Shown: piece by piece, positions 10,215 to 21,822 of the stretch
Numbering within the stretch: the first letter of the stretch is position 1
How the letters are laid out: each line of letters begins with the position of its first letter
From: Lumbricus terrestris
Lineage: Eukaryota; Annelida; Clitellata; Crassiclitellata; Lumbricidae
Assembly (NCBI GenBank): GCA_949752735.1
Contig: OX457039.1
Span: forward strand, 48,520,055-48,584,054
Direction: 5' to 3'
Length of the DNA: 64,000 bases
Notes under the pieces: generated by a model
The model's database searches: none
Told to the model about the DNA's origin: nothing
What the model saw: only the letters and a program-made list of their open reading frames with translations
Made by a program: the position numbers and the translations under genes

Positions 10215-10528
10215 CAAGACCGTAGCCAGGATTTGATTTCGGGGATGTTTACCAAAAATGTTTTGGGCCAATTTTCTGACGACTGCGGCGTAAAACGATA
10301 TAATTTCATGCTTTTTTCTTCTAAAATCGGGTTCTGGGCGGTCAATACAGTCACTGCACACTGTAGTTACTACATCATGTGCAAGTAAATGCAATAAATT
10401 ATTTTACATTTTTCATTTCGGGTTGTTCGAACATCCAAAACACCCCTACGTAGCCCTATGTAGCCTACAGCTACAACCTTGGGGGTTCAAACACCTAAAA
10501 CAACCCTCACCCCCTAGCTACGGCCTTG
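10215..10528. mobile_element. hAT-like MITE, CAAGACCGTAGCC family
   Basis: The left end CAAGACCGTAGCCAGG and the complement of the right end CAAGGCCGTAGCTAGG form inverted termini. The subterminal right part has 'CAAACACCTAAAAC'. No matching 8-bp flanks remain. It is non-coding. Confidence 0.65.
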
Positions 10529-13431
10529 CATTAGCCTGTTGTCTTACCAGACGCAGTCGGTCTTGTGTAGCCGAGGCCTATAGGCCTAATGGCATCAAAA
10601 CATGCAGTTAAATACTGGTGTAGACTTCTGTTTCCCGTGTGGTTGCCCATAATTTTGCCGAACGCAACTATGCAAAACCCATTTTCTATATAGCCCTCTA
10701 CCGAACGCGGTATAAACGAAGTGACTCTTGCCCTCTACCGAAGTGAACAAATTGGCGGGAAAATACATTACATTACAACTGTAATTTGATAATGCCCTCG
10801 TTACAAAGCTCAGAAGTGCACATTGAAGTTCGGCAACCGTTAAAACTACTTAAAGGTAGATGGGAAAAAAGTAACTTTTCAGTTTAGAGCGAAAGACAGT
10901 CTCGCTAAGAGCTAGAGTCACGAACATGAGGAGGGAGACAGTTCCAGATAAAGGGACCAGCAAATGGGAAAGATCGCCAATGTATTTTTAAATCGGCTAA
11001 ATTTAAAAGATAACCTTGCTGGGAAATTGTTCTGGTTTCAAAGCTAATCGAATTACAAACGAAACCTAGACCCTAGGCCTACCGTAGCAGCAATATAGGT
11101 CTATCACGTCGTTAAATTGCCAACATTTGCACTAATTCGAAGTCACTTCTGGCATAAAGTCTAGCTCAATATTATTAATTCTAAGTGCATGAAACCTATC
11201 AGTCAATCACCGAATAATGAGAGCAATAGCCAATGTATTCAGAGTTAATTTAATAATAATTTTCGCTTATTCAACATTCTGCCATTTGCGTTTCTGTGAA
11301 TTGTGTCAATTACATAACTGTACACTGTAAGCGGTTGCGGTCTGTCAACCGGATTGTTCAATAAATAATATTATTAGTAGTACAATGAGACGAGGGGTGT
11401 TGAAAACCCCGAAGCAGCGTCGCACTCATAATAAGGTCGCTGGTCGCACTAGGCTAGAACAAGTGCTTGGGCTACAACTGTTGGGCAACGTGAGGTGCGC
11501 ATTCTCTAGATACTAATTGACGGCCGAAGAATAAAGGAAATCGTTGATTCCGCGAAAGATCGTTCTTTTAGTTCGTTTTAAATTTATGAAGGTATTAATT
11601 CGTTTTATTTATACAACTGCTAATTCTGTTTACAGTGCCAGCTAAACGTATCATATATCTAACTTGTTTTATTTATCCTAAGAGGCGTGTAGTTTTATGA
11701 TAGTTTTTACTACGGAGTGCTTTAATATCGCTCACCAGAGGAGGAATTCGAAGTACACGCCCTGACGAGGGGATCGTAATGGTTGGCAACGGTCCGACCC
11801 CAAGTCATCGGGAGGTAGTTTGAGAGCGTATGAATCTTGGCCACTACTACTACTGTTGTAAATCGTTTGTTATTGTTTAAATAAATATCAGACTATGTTT
11901 CGGAGGCCTATTAATCGTCCAGCTGTTGGCATTTGGAAATAAAATTTCGTTTTTATTTACTTGGAGAAACATTTTTTCACTCGTGGAAAATATCTTTCTG
12001 ATAAAATCATAGATAACATAAGCAGCATGTATTTAGGTTTACAGCTTCAAAGTTGGCAGATGCTTTAGTCATAGGCATTCACGTCTGTACGGTCTGTTCA
12101 TAGTTGAGTCCAGTATATTTAAAGATGTTGCCTCATTCTCCATTTAGCATTTACTCAGTAGTATGAAGTTGATGTGTGTTTCGATATTGCTTCTAGCATT
12201 TACACACGTATGCCTCATAACTTTATGGCACTTGAACATTCAGATGCTGTTTTGCTGATTTTAGAAACTGTGCATAGTGTTGGGTCACTGGGTGGCCATT
12301 TTCTGGCCATCAACAACTGAAAATATTTTAGGAAAGCTAGCAGTTGTAATTCCTTAAGTACAGGACGAGAGGAGCCGTATTGCTCTCTAGCCCTACACTC
12401 ACTATAATCAACAATAACAATTAAGTATATAGTTGCTTATAGGAGAATATATACTAATGTCCTGAATAAGTTCACAGTTGCTGATATTCTTGGAAGAGAG
12501 AGTGAATTTTTACTGACCAGGTTCTGTTCCGCAAAAGCTCTTAAAACATTTCACTGTAGGCGTCATCACAGTTAGAGTAAATCTAATGCTGAACATAAAT
12601 TCTCTCCATCCATCTCTTGTTGTCTGCTCAGTACTGTTTCAAACTTATTGAGAATACTTTCTCAATCGGCACATTTTGGGTCGCTGCAGAAGAGAATTCT
12701 TCTAGTTTCGTCTTAATATCTGCCGCTGTGCTAATGTAGTGCACTTGTAAGAACATGTGCCCACTTTGTGCTGGTATGAAGTGTCAATCGCAAGTGACAC
12801 AAATTGCAGAATTGCAAAAGTAGCCACAGTATTAGGACTATTTTCTCAATTTCTGGATGTATCATCTGTAGTCAGTCTTTAAATTGTATCTGGAGTAGAC
12901 TAACAGCTAGTAGCTGTTAGAGTTAGAAGGTAATCTATTATTTTAGTGTTCTAATTATTCACCATTGCATGGATTTTACCGTTGGTCGCACATAAGTTGG
13001 ATTGACGAAAAGAATTAGTGCAAAATACAAGTAGAATCGATGAAAATATTTTAAAATTTAAATAGAAGTGGGCTGATGATAAGCTTCTCGCCGAAATTGC
13101 AGCTGAGCTGATGAACAGTAGGCATAATTGTTTTTTAAATAGAAGTTGGATTGTTGCTCATTTAGTAGAGCTCTGGGTCAATTGATTAAACAAAATCTTG
13201 CGTAAATGGAAGCAGGATTGATTAAAAAGGTGAATGCTAAGGTAGAATTCGGACTGATGAGAAATAATTTTACTGTATCAGATAATCAGACAAATGCTTT
13301 CGAACACTGAAGCGATGGATTACCGAGTTAGACTGCATCAGTAGGTCGGAGCAGTGTTATTGTATAAGTCCATCGACAGGTTGTAGCAGTTGGAGCAGTA
13401 TTTATATACAGTTTCTGCACAAAGGATACCT
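10529..13431. other. Upstream of SMARCE1-like gene, no coding seen
   Basis: No recognisable exon, RNA or transposon. The gene's 5' untranslated exon and promoter probably lie here, because a splice acceptor (TTTTCTTGTTTAG) directly precedes the start-codon exon. I cannot identify the upstream exon. Confidence 0.4.
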
Positions 13432-13435
13432 TTAA

Positions 13436-14046
13436 TCCTTTACCCGTTCATTTTTAAATTTTAAGCCCGTTTTCAGCGGATATACTCGGGGCAAACGCGT
13501 AAAGGATTAATAAGCCTGTTGATGTCACTAACCACTGGCATGGGACTAATATATATTTAATTACTTGCATCCAGGTTTCCAACTATTTTCAACAGACACG
13601 CGATCACTTATTTGAATGCACATTCATTATATCGCAAATGTATGATTATGATTCAGTTATTTATATTTTGCACTGTTCTGTCTTTTCGCCAAAGAGAATT
13701 CACACCTCTGAAATATAATGCCAACTATAATTTTAGCTTTCATGTGTTCATCTTGATTTTATTTAAAAGCAAAGACTATTCCCATTATTGTTGTGTATTT
13801 AAACTTTTATAAAGCACATATAGTAAGCTGAACCATTCATAGTGCAAGACCACACACATGAGAAGAAGTAGGTTCTGAGAAGAGTAATGGAGGAAGTGTA
13901 GTTACCAGTTAGTTAGAATTTGAGAGCGAGTAGTTGAATACAGTGTATTCCAGGAAGATAGACCAATGGTTTATTTGTTTTACGTGTTTGCCCTGAGAAT
14001 ATCCGCTGAAAATGGGCTTAAAATTTAAAAATGAACGGGTAAGGGG
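13436..14046. mobile_element. piggyBac-like MITE flanked by TTAA
   Basis: TTAA occurs immediately outside both ends (13432-13435 and 14047-14050). Near-identical inverted arms of about 65 bp start TCCTTTACCCGTTC on the left and CCCCTTACCCGTTC on the right complement. They share TTTAAATTTTAAGCCC and TTTTCAGCGGATAT. The 480-bp middle is unrelated AT-rich DNA with no transposase. It probably lies in the 5' intron or promoter region of the SMARCE1-like gene. Confidence 0.7.
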
Positions 14047-14640
14047 TTAAGGGATGAGACACTGAGCCATTGCTGTTCTAGCATGAGGAACCGGAATATT
14101 ATGATAAGTTGTATTCAGCTGTAAGCAGTTTGGATTTTTATTTGTAACTGAGTAGACATTGTACCTGCATAAAATATTTCATTTTAAGACAAGCCATTAG
14201 CATGGCCATTAGTTATTTCTTTTAGCTTTTGTATTTTTCTTCGTGCTTTAGTCTAAGACTGTCTGTTTGCATCATCAGCCTTAATCAACGTAGAATTTTC
14301 AAGGGAAATTGGAATCCGGCCTTGCAAAGTTGCAAATTGTAATTAAAGGTCTGGAGAATGACAATTGCTGATGAATTTACCCGATGTTGCCACTCATTTT
14401 AATGCAGACATTGAACGAAAACGAATTTGAAAGATTTGTCCATGCAGGAATGGAAGCATGTTGGGAAACGAAATTCTGTGTTTACGGCAGTTGTCTCAAT
14501 CTTTTGCGCACCAAGATTTTTATTTGCATTTCCATTTTCCATCCATTTTCTGTTACTCAATGGATTTTAATTTAGTCGAAATGATTGTCTAGCTATTTTC
14601 TTGTTTAGGAATTACAACCGCTTTCTGAAGTTATTGAACA

Positions 14641-15465
14641 ATGGATTCTGGCTCCGAATCAGACCAAGACAGTGCTTGCAGTTCGAGTGGTGAGGAAGCC
14701 CAGTACAATAGCAGCCGAGGAGGAGGAGGATCACAGTCTTTAGCACAACAGCAACAGCAGCAGCAGTCTGCCAACAGCAGTCAACATGCAGCTGCAGTTG
14801 CTGCTGAATACCAGTCAATGATGAAATACATGCAACAGCAGCAGCAGCAACAGCAGAATGACCAGTCAAGGCAGGATGAGCAGTCGCAGCATCAGCAGCA
14901 GCAGCCCATGATGATGATTCCCACCAACTGTCTGCCGTTCATGGTGCCGTCGGTGTCATCCTACCAGATGATGATGCAGTCGCAGGCTGGCATGCCGTCT
15001 TTCTTTGGCCAGAACGCAACCAGTTCACCTTCGTCGCGAGAATCGGAGGCCGCCACCGGGTCGCCGCTAAATCTTCAGACGACGCGAGAAGACCGGCCGT
15101 CGTCTCGTTCGCGCCCTGTTGATTTCCAGAATCAAAGCATGGCACAGCAACAATTCACGCATGATCAACAGCAGCAGCAGGTTTTGCCCCAGGCTGCACG
15201 GGCGCACCAGGTGGCAAACGCGTCGCAATCCACTCTGTCTCGTAGTTCACCTCAATCGGGTCTTCCATCTTCTCTTCCAAGCACAATGTCGATGAGCCAT
15301 CATGGCATCAGTCAAGACCACCAGATGGCGCAGCAAACACAGCAGTCAGCTGGCAACTTCTCACTCGACTTTAGCATGGTGGGACAGAGGCAGGAACCAC
15401 CGAAGCCAGAGCATCCGGCGCCTCCGAAAAGACCACTGACGCCATACATGAGATTTAGTAAATGT
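14641..15465 (+). CDS. SMARCE1/BAF57-like HMG-box protein, exon 1
   Basis: Coding exon 1 of a spliced gene (exons 14641-15465, 16003-16134, 16548-17060; 489 codons). SMARCE1 is the HMG-box subunit of BAF/SWI-SNF chromatin remodelling complexes. The HMG box starts near residue 261 (PPKRPLTPYMRFSKC), crosses exon 2 and ends in exon 3. The blocks PYMRFS, W-QVKS-NP, EIG--IG-MWREL and EEKQ match SMARCE1 better than HMGB, TOX or HMG20. The start codon has an in-frame TGA just before it (14635-14637) and a splice acceptor at 14607-14608, implying an upstream non-coding exon. Residues about 36-95 are rich in glutamine, and the rest is Ser/Gln/Met-rich and probably disordered. The donor is GTGAGT after codon 275, phase 0. 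The coiled coil that follows the HMG box in SMARCE1 is absent, so this may be a diverged paralogue. Confidence 0.75.
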
Positions 15466-15600
15466 GTGAGTTGCAGATCTAATTTTGCTCTGCAAAGTGC
15501 TATGAATGAGTCTAACATATTTTTTTTAGATATTTTGATTTATATTAGTTTTTCAAATTTTTCAGTTGATCAAATCCTCTATCTGTTAACTGTGCGTGAT

Positions 15601-15655
15601 GGGAGTGTCTCTGTGTAGGCTTCTTAAAGGGGTGCTATATAAATTTATGGAATGA
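15601..15655 (+). mobile_element. LINE 3' tail in intron 1
   Basis: 'GGCTTCTTAAAGGGGTGC' followed by TATATAAATTTATGG matches the common LINE 3' tail. Only this short tail is visible within intron 1 of the SMARCE1-like gene. Confidence 0.45.
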
Positions 15656-16002
15656 ATTATTGAAAGGATCAAATGATGGAGAGAACTTGCAACTAATTAG
15701 AATTTACATTTTAGGTGACTGTTAAGCATTGACAATACTGCTCCCATTCAAACATTAGTTCTAGTCATGTGTTCTAGAAGTAAAAGGCTGAAGGTATCTG
15801 TGCATTAACTTTTGCAAAGTTGTTTTTTATATACTACTTTTTTCACTCTGACTTTTTCTCTACACAGCGTTTATTCTGTATTACTTCCAAACTTGTGTGC
15901 GATGTTCCTTTTAAGTTGCAACTTTAGCTTATTTGAGTTCTCTAGAATGGAAATCTTTTGTAGTCAAACAATTGTCAGACTCTGATTGTGAATTGTTTGC
16001 AG

Positions 16003-16134
16003 ATGTGGCAGCAGGTGAAGTCGACGAATCCGAGTATGTCTGTCTGCGAGATCGGTGCAACCATTGGACGGATGTGGAGAGAACTACCAAACGAAGAGAA
16101 ACAGAAACACAATGAGGACTTCACGTTGGATAAA
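16003..16134 (+). CDS. SMARCE1-like gene, exon 2 (HMG-box core)
   Basis: The 44-codon exon starts after TTTGCAG and ends before GTATGC, both in phase 0. It encodes MWQQVKSTNPSMS through EEKQKHNEDFTLDK, the middle of the HMG box with the conserved Trp and the EIG-IG-MWREL helix. Joined to exon 1 it aligns with SMARCE1 without gaps at the junction. The exon's 3' edge is part of a 37-bp tandem duplication that creates a second, identical donor site. Confidence 0.78.
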
Positions 16135-16195
16135 GTATGCTCTATGAAATTATCATCGCACGTTGGATAAAGTATGCTCCATGAAATTATCATCG
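16122..16195 (+). repeat. 37-bp tandem duplication over a splice donor
   Basis: Two copies (16122-16158 and 16159-16195), each starting CACGTTGGATAAAGTATGC and ending ATTATCATCG, differ at one base. Each contains the exon end and the AAA|GTATGC donor. Use of the second donor would read through into an in-frame TAA in the second copy. Confidence 0.9.
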
Positions 16196-16547
16196 GCTGT
16201 ATTCTGTATAAGCGCATCTACTAACATAATAATTTTTTATCCTTGCATCGTCACAATCCCCGTATATGCGATGAACAATTATTATTGTCTAAGTTGCGCT
16301 TGTGTCAGCTTAGTAATTCTAATAAACGAATTGACTGATTGATTGTTGCATATGGCATATTAATTTAAGTGGAATATTGACTTAATCGGGGGCATGTTAG
16401 TGAGTCAATACTTATTTTTAAAGCTGTAGATACTATTTTATTTCTTTACTCAAATTAAACTTGAACAAATGTGCGCAATTTTGCAAACTTGACCTTAAAT
16501 TGTGAGACAAATGGAGTGTGGAAATGAATGCAATTGTTGTGAATTAG

Positions 16548-17060
16548 GTGAGATACGACACTGAGCTGAAGAGCTACCTCAAATCCACTGGACTTCATGC
16601 ATCGGATCTAGTCAAGTCGAAAAACAAGAAGAAGGAGATCCCAGCCAAGGCACCTGTGCGTCGCCCAGCCCCGCCACAGCCGCCCCGTCCTGCTGCTGCA
16701 GCTAATCTTGACAGCCATCAGGTATCCAACCAGCAGCAGCAGCATCAGCCACAGCATCTCTCCCAATCCCTGCTCGGACTTCAACTTCCGGGCATGGGTG
16801 GTACTCTGCCGATGGGCGTTGGAGTATCAATGGGCATGCTGCCCGGGTTTCCTCAGATGTGGGCTGCTCCTGGACAGCAGTACCCAAGCCAGCAGATGCT
16901 AGCTTCAATGAACATGGCTGGCCAGCTGCAATTCGCTCAGCAACAGGCGGCACAGGGTCTGTATAACAATGGAGGAGCTACATCTGCGGAACAAGGCACC
17001 GCAGCATCACAACTGACGTCTGGAACGGAAGGAAGCCAGCTGCCCCCTGTGTATCTGTGA
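16548..17060 (+). CDS. SMARCE1-like gene, exon 3
   Basis: The exon opens after GAATTAG and continues the frame with VRYDTELKSYLKSTG, the last helix of the HMG box, then a basic stretch KSKNKKKE that could be a nuclear localisation signal. The rest is rich in Pro, Gln, Gly and Met (for example LPGMGGTLPMGVGVSMGMLPG) and looks disordered. The frame stops at TGA 17058-17060. That stop overlaps a perfect donor, CT|GTGAGT (intron from 17057). Splicing there to 18173 would keep the frame and replace the stop with five further residues and a Met before TAG. Both ends are possible; the unspliced form has a poly(A) signal 200 nt downstream. Confidence 0.75.
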   Translation: MRYDTELKSYLKSTGLHASDLVKSKNKKKEIPAKAPVRRPAPPQPPRPAAAANLDSHQVSNQQQQHQPQHLSQSLLGLQLPGMGGTLPMGVGVSMGMLPGFPQMWAAPGQQYPSQQMLASMNMAGQLQFAQQQAAQGLYNNGGATSAEQGTAASQLTSGTEGSQLPPVYL

Positions 17061-17257
17061 GTAGCTAAGTGTTTCGATTACACAGCAAACTACAATATCA
17101 TTCGATTTCGATTTCTGTAGTTGAACGTGTTCTTTTTGCGCATGACGGCAGTATGATATGGTCTTGTCCTACCTATTCTGCGACAGTGCAAGGCACGCAT
17201 TAAAAACATTAGAATTGATTAAGAAAAATGAATTGAGTTAATAGTAGACTACTCTAA

Positions 17258-17263
17258 AATAAA
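17258..17263 (+). promoter_or_regulatory. Candidate poly(A) signal
   Basis: AATAAA lies about 200 nt past the exon 3 stop codon of the SMARCE1-like gene. It would end the short transcript form. Confidence 0.45.
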
Positions 17264-17362
17264 TTTTCTAAAAATGAAATCGCTAATTAACTTTTGTTTC
17301 TGGGGTAGATAAGCTTATTTGTACAAAATCGTGTGAGGAGGATCCACAATATGTATGAGATG

Positions 17363-17604
17363 CAACCATGACTATAGCCATGATTTTACTTTGGGAGGTG
17401 TTTACGTGATCGTGAGCAAGCCAACAAGCAGCTGAATCAGCTGACTATGGCGTTTGGAGAAACGTCATGAGCTCTTGTAGTGGGTTGTCGACGGCCAATA
17501 TATTACGTGCTGTAGTTCTTACATCAATGCATTAAATGCATCATATCATCTTTACATTTTTTTTCATTCCGGGGGTGTTCAAACTCCCCATGGCTATGGC
17601 CTTG
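17363..17604. mobile_element. hAT-like relic, CAAGGCCGTAGC family
   Basis: The left end CAACCATGACTATAGCC and right-end complement CAAGGCCATAGCC are diverged copies of the family termini. The interior resembles 9964-10214. No clear 8-bp duplication remains. It lies in the 3' region or last intron of the SMARCE1-like gene. Confidence 0.55.
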
Positions 17605-18172
17605 GGTGCAACAGAGGTGGTTTATGAGAATACGCTTTTTTGCGTACATAACATTTGGATGGGATTTGTGGGCTTCTTATTGTCGCTGTCTTTTTCTGAT
17701 GCCCTGTCTTTCAGATATTTTGGAAATATATTTATCAGAGGTTGATAAATATAGATCAGTGATGCATGATCTTTAGCTGTTGATGTATTGTGACACGTAA
17801 TTGCAAAACAGAAAGAGTGTTTTATGAATCTATTCTTCACGTATTTGTGAATATTTGTTAGTGTACTAATCGTTTCTTAAGACTCGTCATCCTTGTTTAT
17901 CTGTGGGATGATAGTCAAATTTGTCCAAATTACGCCTTTTAGCTATACGTGCCATCGTGTCTATTTTTTGCCCTATGCTGCCAGTTAAGACAGTCGGTTG
18001 TTTTTCCTCTAGTCGATTTCTCCACCGACCAGAGCCCAAAACTTTGGTCTGTAGCACATTTGTTTTTAGACCAACATGTTGACTACACAAAATTTAGTCT
18101 GACTACTGTTGTTGTCACTGGTTTTTTTAAGGAAACTTTCCTCACGTTCACTTCTTGGCATTTATGTTACAG

Positions 18173-18194
18173 GTATTCGCCAGGATACATGTAG
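18173..18194 (+). CDS. Possible alternative last exon of SMARCE1-like gene
   Basis: A pyrimidine-rich tract and TTACAG precede GTATTCGCCAGG. Spliced to the donor at 17057, the codon phase fits, giving Leu-Tyr-Ser-Pro-Gly-Tyr-Met and TAG. It is short, so the phase match could be chance. Transcript data would decide. Confidence 0.35.
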
Positions 18195-18386
18195 AGGAAG
18201 TCTTCATATACTGTAAGTGCCATATGCAGACTTTTCTTTTTTTTACCAGTTACAGTGTTTTCATATCATTTACGAGTCTCACGTAAGACTGGCTGTTTCT
18301 AGCTGAAGACAACAGGTTATTAGTTTTAGTATGGGATGCCAAGTACATCAACTCTAATGTGACACAGTGACAGATATGCTAGAATT

Positions 18387-18600
18387 CTATGAGATTTTAA
18401 AAAACTGTTTATAAGTTTCTCTTGTGCACCTAGTAATTTGATCTTGCAGTCTTGCTACTCCTGCTTTCTTTTGTATGTTTTCATTGCTGTGCTTGTCTCT
18501 TAGAGAGACCCCGAGTATCCAGCACAGCATTTTCATTTCTGTTCTCTTCAGAAGCTCCTCCTCTCTTTTTCTCAGCATTCATGTTTCATCTGCATGAATC
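18387..18600 (-). mobile_element. LINE reverse-transcriptase C-terminal fragment
   Basis: The minus frame contains 'EELLKRTEMKMLCWILGVSL' and 'ARLQDQI', typical of the post-RT region of animal non-LTR retrotransposons. It is truncated on both sides and diverged. Confidence 0.6.
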
Positions 18601-18609
18601 AGCACAGGT

Positions 18610-18735
18610 CTTATGGTGGTGGTATTTGCAGTTTAACGTCACTGTGTGGTAACAAAGACCATTAGCGACGCCCTCCTCGTTTATCCAGGCTTGTGACTGG
18701 CACTGGCAGAGTACAACCAGTGGCGGAGTTACAGG
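18610..18735 (+). repeat. Dispersed repeat, longest copy
   Basis: The unit runs from GGTGGTGGTATTTGCAG through GACCATTAGCGACGCCC and TTTATCCAGGCTTG to GCAGAGTACAACCAGTGG. Other copies are at 8783-8850 (minus), 27783-27880 (plus) and 52340-52420 (minus). It is probably a retroposon; the class is unknown. Confidence 0.65.
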
Positions 18736-18759
18736 TCTTATCATTGTATTGTATTGTAT

Positions 18760-18840
18760 CTATTGACTTATATAGTGCCTCTTGCAGAATGACTACTCAG
18801 TAGCGCTCTCAGTATGCAGACTCCAGAGAAAGAGAAACAC
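18760..18840 (-). mobile_element. LINE 3' tail, minus strand
   Basis: The minus strand reads GAGCGCTACTGAGTAG followed by AGAGGCACTATATAAG, the common LINE 3' tail with its stop-codon region. Only the end is preserved. Confidence 0.55.
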
Positions 18841-19800
18841 CGTTAAAGAATGAGGGACTGATGCTGTGCTGTTCATTTTCACTCATTTCTAAGTTGTTAT
18901 CATCGGTTGCTACTGTATTACGTAATTTTACTGCAGTAATGTTTAAATTAACGATCGAATATAGATTATTGTTTTCATGTCAACTGATATTGTGTGCATG
19001 TGTGTGTGTGTGTGTTCTGTCTTTTAGTGATGTCGCAATACCATAGTTGCTTCACTCCACTGTATGCCAAATATGATGCCAGTGGCGTTACCTCTGGAGG
19101 CTATTGTAAAAAGAGACTGAAACGATTTTGCAAGTCGGATATGGCTGCTACATCATCATCATATAGTCAAGTCACTTGTAGACTTAGTTCGGGATCTCAT
19201 GCACTGAAAACAACACTCATAGTTTTGCTTCTTTTTTGAACATATTTTGCTGTAATATATCATGGACTCGGAGAAGCCAGTTTAAAAAAATTTGTTTCTT
19301 ATTTACATATACGCCGTTTCCGTTGGTCAGTTTTCGCATATACATGGCAACAAGCAATGTAGCAACGTCTTCTTCAGGTGTTGTTGCCATCTCACAATTT
19401 TTATCAATGAGGATGTATAACAGGATAATTAAGTGAAGTTGCTGTACCATGAATGGATAAAGAAATATCAAAATAACCTTTTTTCCTTTGTTGTGCAAAA
19501 CAGTTTCCATTATTTTTGTGTAAAAGGTGTGTGCTAGTTTAGAAGCGCCTTTTGTTAAATCATAGGCCCGGCCTATTTGTGTGTGTGACGGAGGAGAGAA
19601 GGGACGGGAAGCTTGACTTTCTGTGTTTGTCTGTTCAATCTTTCTGTTGTGACCTATTGGCACTGCTTCAATCTGATTCCATTGCCAAGAAATCTTGACT
19701 CATCTACAGCTGTACCTTGCCATCAGTGATCTTTTATATATATGATGTTTGATAGGTAATAGACTTTTCATTACACAATATGGGCTGTTTTTCTATGTTT

Positions 19801-19868
19801 TATTGCTTCCCGTTATTGCATAGAACTGTTACAATATTGCTTCCCGTTATTGCATGGAACTGTTACAA
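19801..19868. repeat. 34-bp tandem duplication
   Basis: Two adjacent copies of a unit starting TATTGCTTCCCGTTATTGC differ at one base. Confidence 0.9.
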
Positions 19869-21777
19869 TAGCAGACGGAAGTTCTCGACAAACGAATATT
19901 GATGCAAAACAGAATTAGAAAAGTTAGAAGTTAATTTTGCAGTGAGTGGTTATACTAGAGTTTGAGCTGACAGTCAGATCTGTCTCATCTGTTGGATTCA
20001 TTTTTCTTTTGCTGTTTTTACGCATGTGGTGTGTGTTAAGAAAAATTGTTGTTTCAAGGAGAGTTGTATTGCTTCTGTAGTGACATTTGGCTCATGATAA
20101 TTGGTCTCTACATATTCCATTCCTACTGTTTCGTATGTGTTGCTGAATGTTATTGTGTCATTGCTTATTTAAAAACCCAAATCTTTAGCAAAATATCCAA
20201 TTTATTTTTTTATGTTGTTGTATCGTTGGTTCAGTAATTTTAACACTTTGATGACGAGCATCTGCTAAAGCAACTGGGAAAGCTGCGCAGCTCATCATGA
20301 AGCATTATTACAGGTTTTGTCATATGTCAGAAGTTGCTGTAATTTTGGGTTCAATAAGTAATCCGATTCTGCTTGTCTGTGAAGAAGAATGGAGGATTCA
20401 TTAAAAGATTTGGCTCTGATTAGCGATCTTTCTGAAGCTTGCAATTATATGATGTGCTGCGCACCAAGGTTACCTTCACTTTAAAGGTAAACGATGTCAA
20501 AAGAAGTAAATGAGTAAAGTATAAGGATGGCATTTAACATACAATGCAGAGTATGCATTGATTAATATATTATGTTGCACAGTTATTATTGTTTATTTGG
20601 AAATGTATCTAGTTTGTAGGGGCAAATGTCTCTTTTCCATTATGCTGAAAAGTTGAGATCTGTTGTAACCACTGATCAAATTGTTTCGAAGTTGAATCGT
20701 CCGTATTCAGTGAATAAATATTCTCTTTCAGAAAGAGAATTGAATGGCCAGTTAATAGTTTACGGACAAAAAACCCCCAGAATTCTCAGTTTCAGAGGTG
20801 TTCTCATTATGAACTAACGAAGATCATGTAAAATATGTTTCTTTCCATGTTGCTCTGCCCTGATGTAATTGTATTCCTCGTCATTTTGGCAGAATTACTT
20901 TTCATCTGTGTTCATTGCTCAGCTTGTTTCTTGACACCATACCAAAGTGATACTTTTCTGATAATGGCTATTGTGCCCAGTGTTTACAATGAAGGATGTG
21001 AGTGTTGTCTTTTGCATTGTGTTCTAGTTATCCACATTTATCCAGAGCATTTAAGCAGTTATCTATCTGCTTTTTTGATGTGTCTCATACAGTTTTCATC
21101 CTGCTCTGTTTTGCCACAGTATTTTAACTTAGCCTGGTTTATCTAACTTTATTTAAGAGTATGCGCTTACAACACTGTATAATTTTCTCGCAGTTTCAAC
21201 TTTCTAAAACAATTCTTTACTTACTATTTTTGACTTTGGGTTGTATAAATTCGTATTTCTGATTTGTCCAATTGGGTTTCGTGCAGATAGGTTGGTATTT
21301 TGCATGCACGGATAGAAACCAAGGAGAGCAGTGCGTCATTTTAAATGCGGTTACGTCTTGTCAGGTATCCGTTGAAGAGAGCTCTATTTGTTTACCCAGT
21401 CTTTGGTCTTCATGAAGAATGCACCTGTGTGACGTTGTGTAATCGGTATTTAGTGTTTTCATGAGCGCTGGTATAAGACAAATTTATGTGCATAGGTTCT
21501 GTTAAAACAGGGTTTGGTGAACTGTTTTCTCTGAATTCTCAACGTAGATACCGGTATTACATAATTTATTTCATTGTGAATTCCGCCTATGTGCATTGAG
21601 TGTGGAGGCCACCATCTGTTAATTAATTATAGCAATTAACAGCTAATTGTAGGCAACAGATCTTCCATGTGTGAGACAACATGGCAGGTAATGTGTGTTA
21701 CGTCACGCATGTTCACTCCTACTCCTTGGTTTCTCTCTGCTGCTTACTTGCAAGTGATTTCCTTTATCCCAAGAATT

Positions 21778-21782
21778 ATATA

Positions 21783-21820
<38 letters not shown>
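21778..21820. repeat. TA microsatellite
   Basis: A nearly pure TA run of about 40 bp with one G interruption. Confidence 0.9.

Positions 21821-21822
<2 letters not shown>

Noticed and set aside
19217..19663. 148-codon minus-strand ORF
   Set aside because: No recognisable domain, AT-driven composition (Ile/Leu/Lys), and no conserved motif; a chance frame in AT-rich DNA is more likely.
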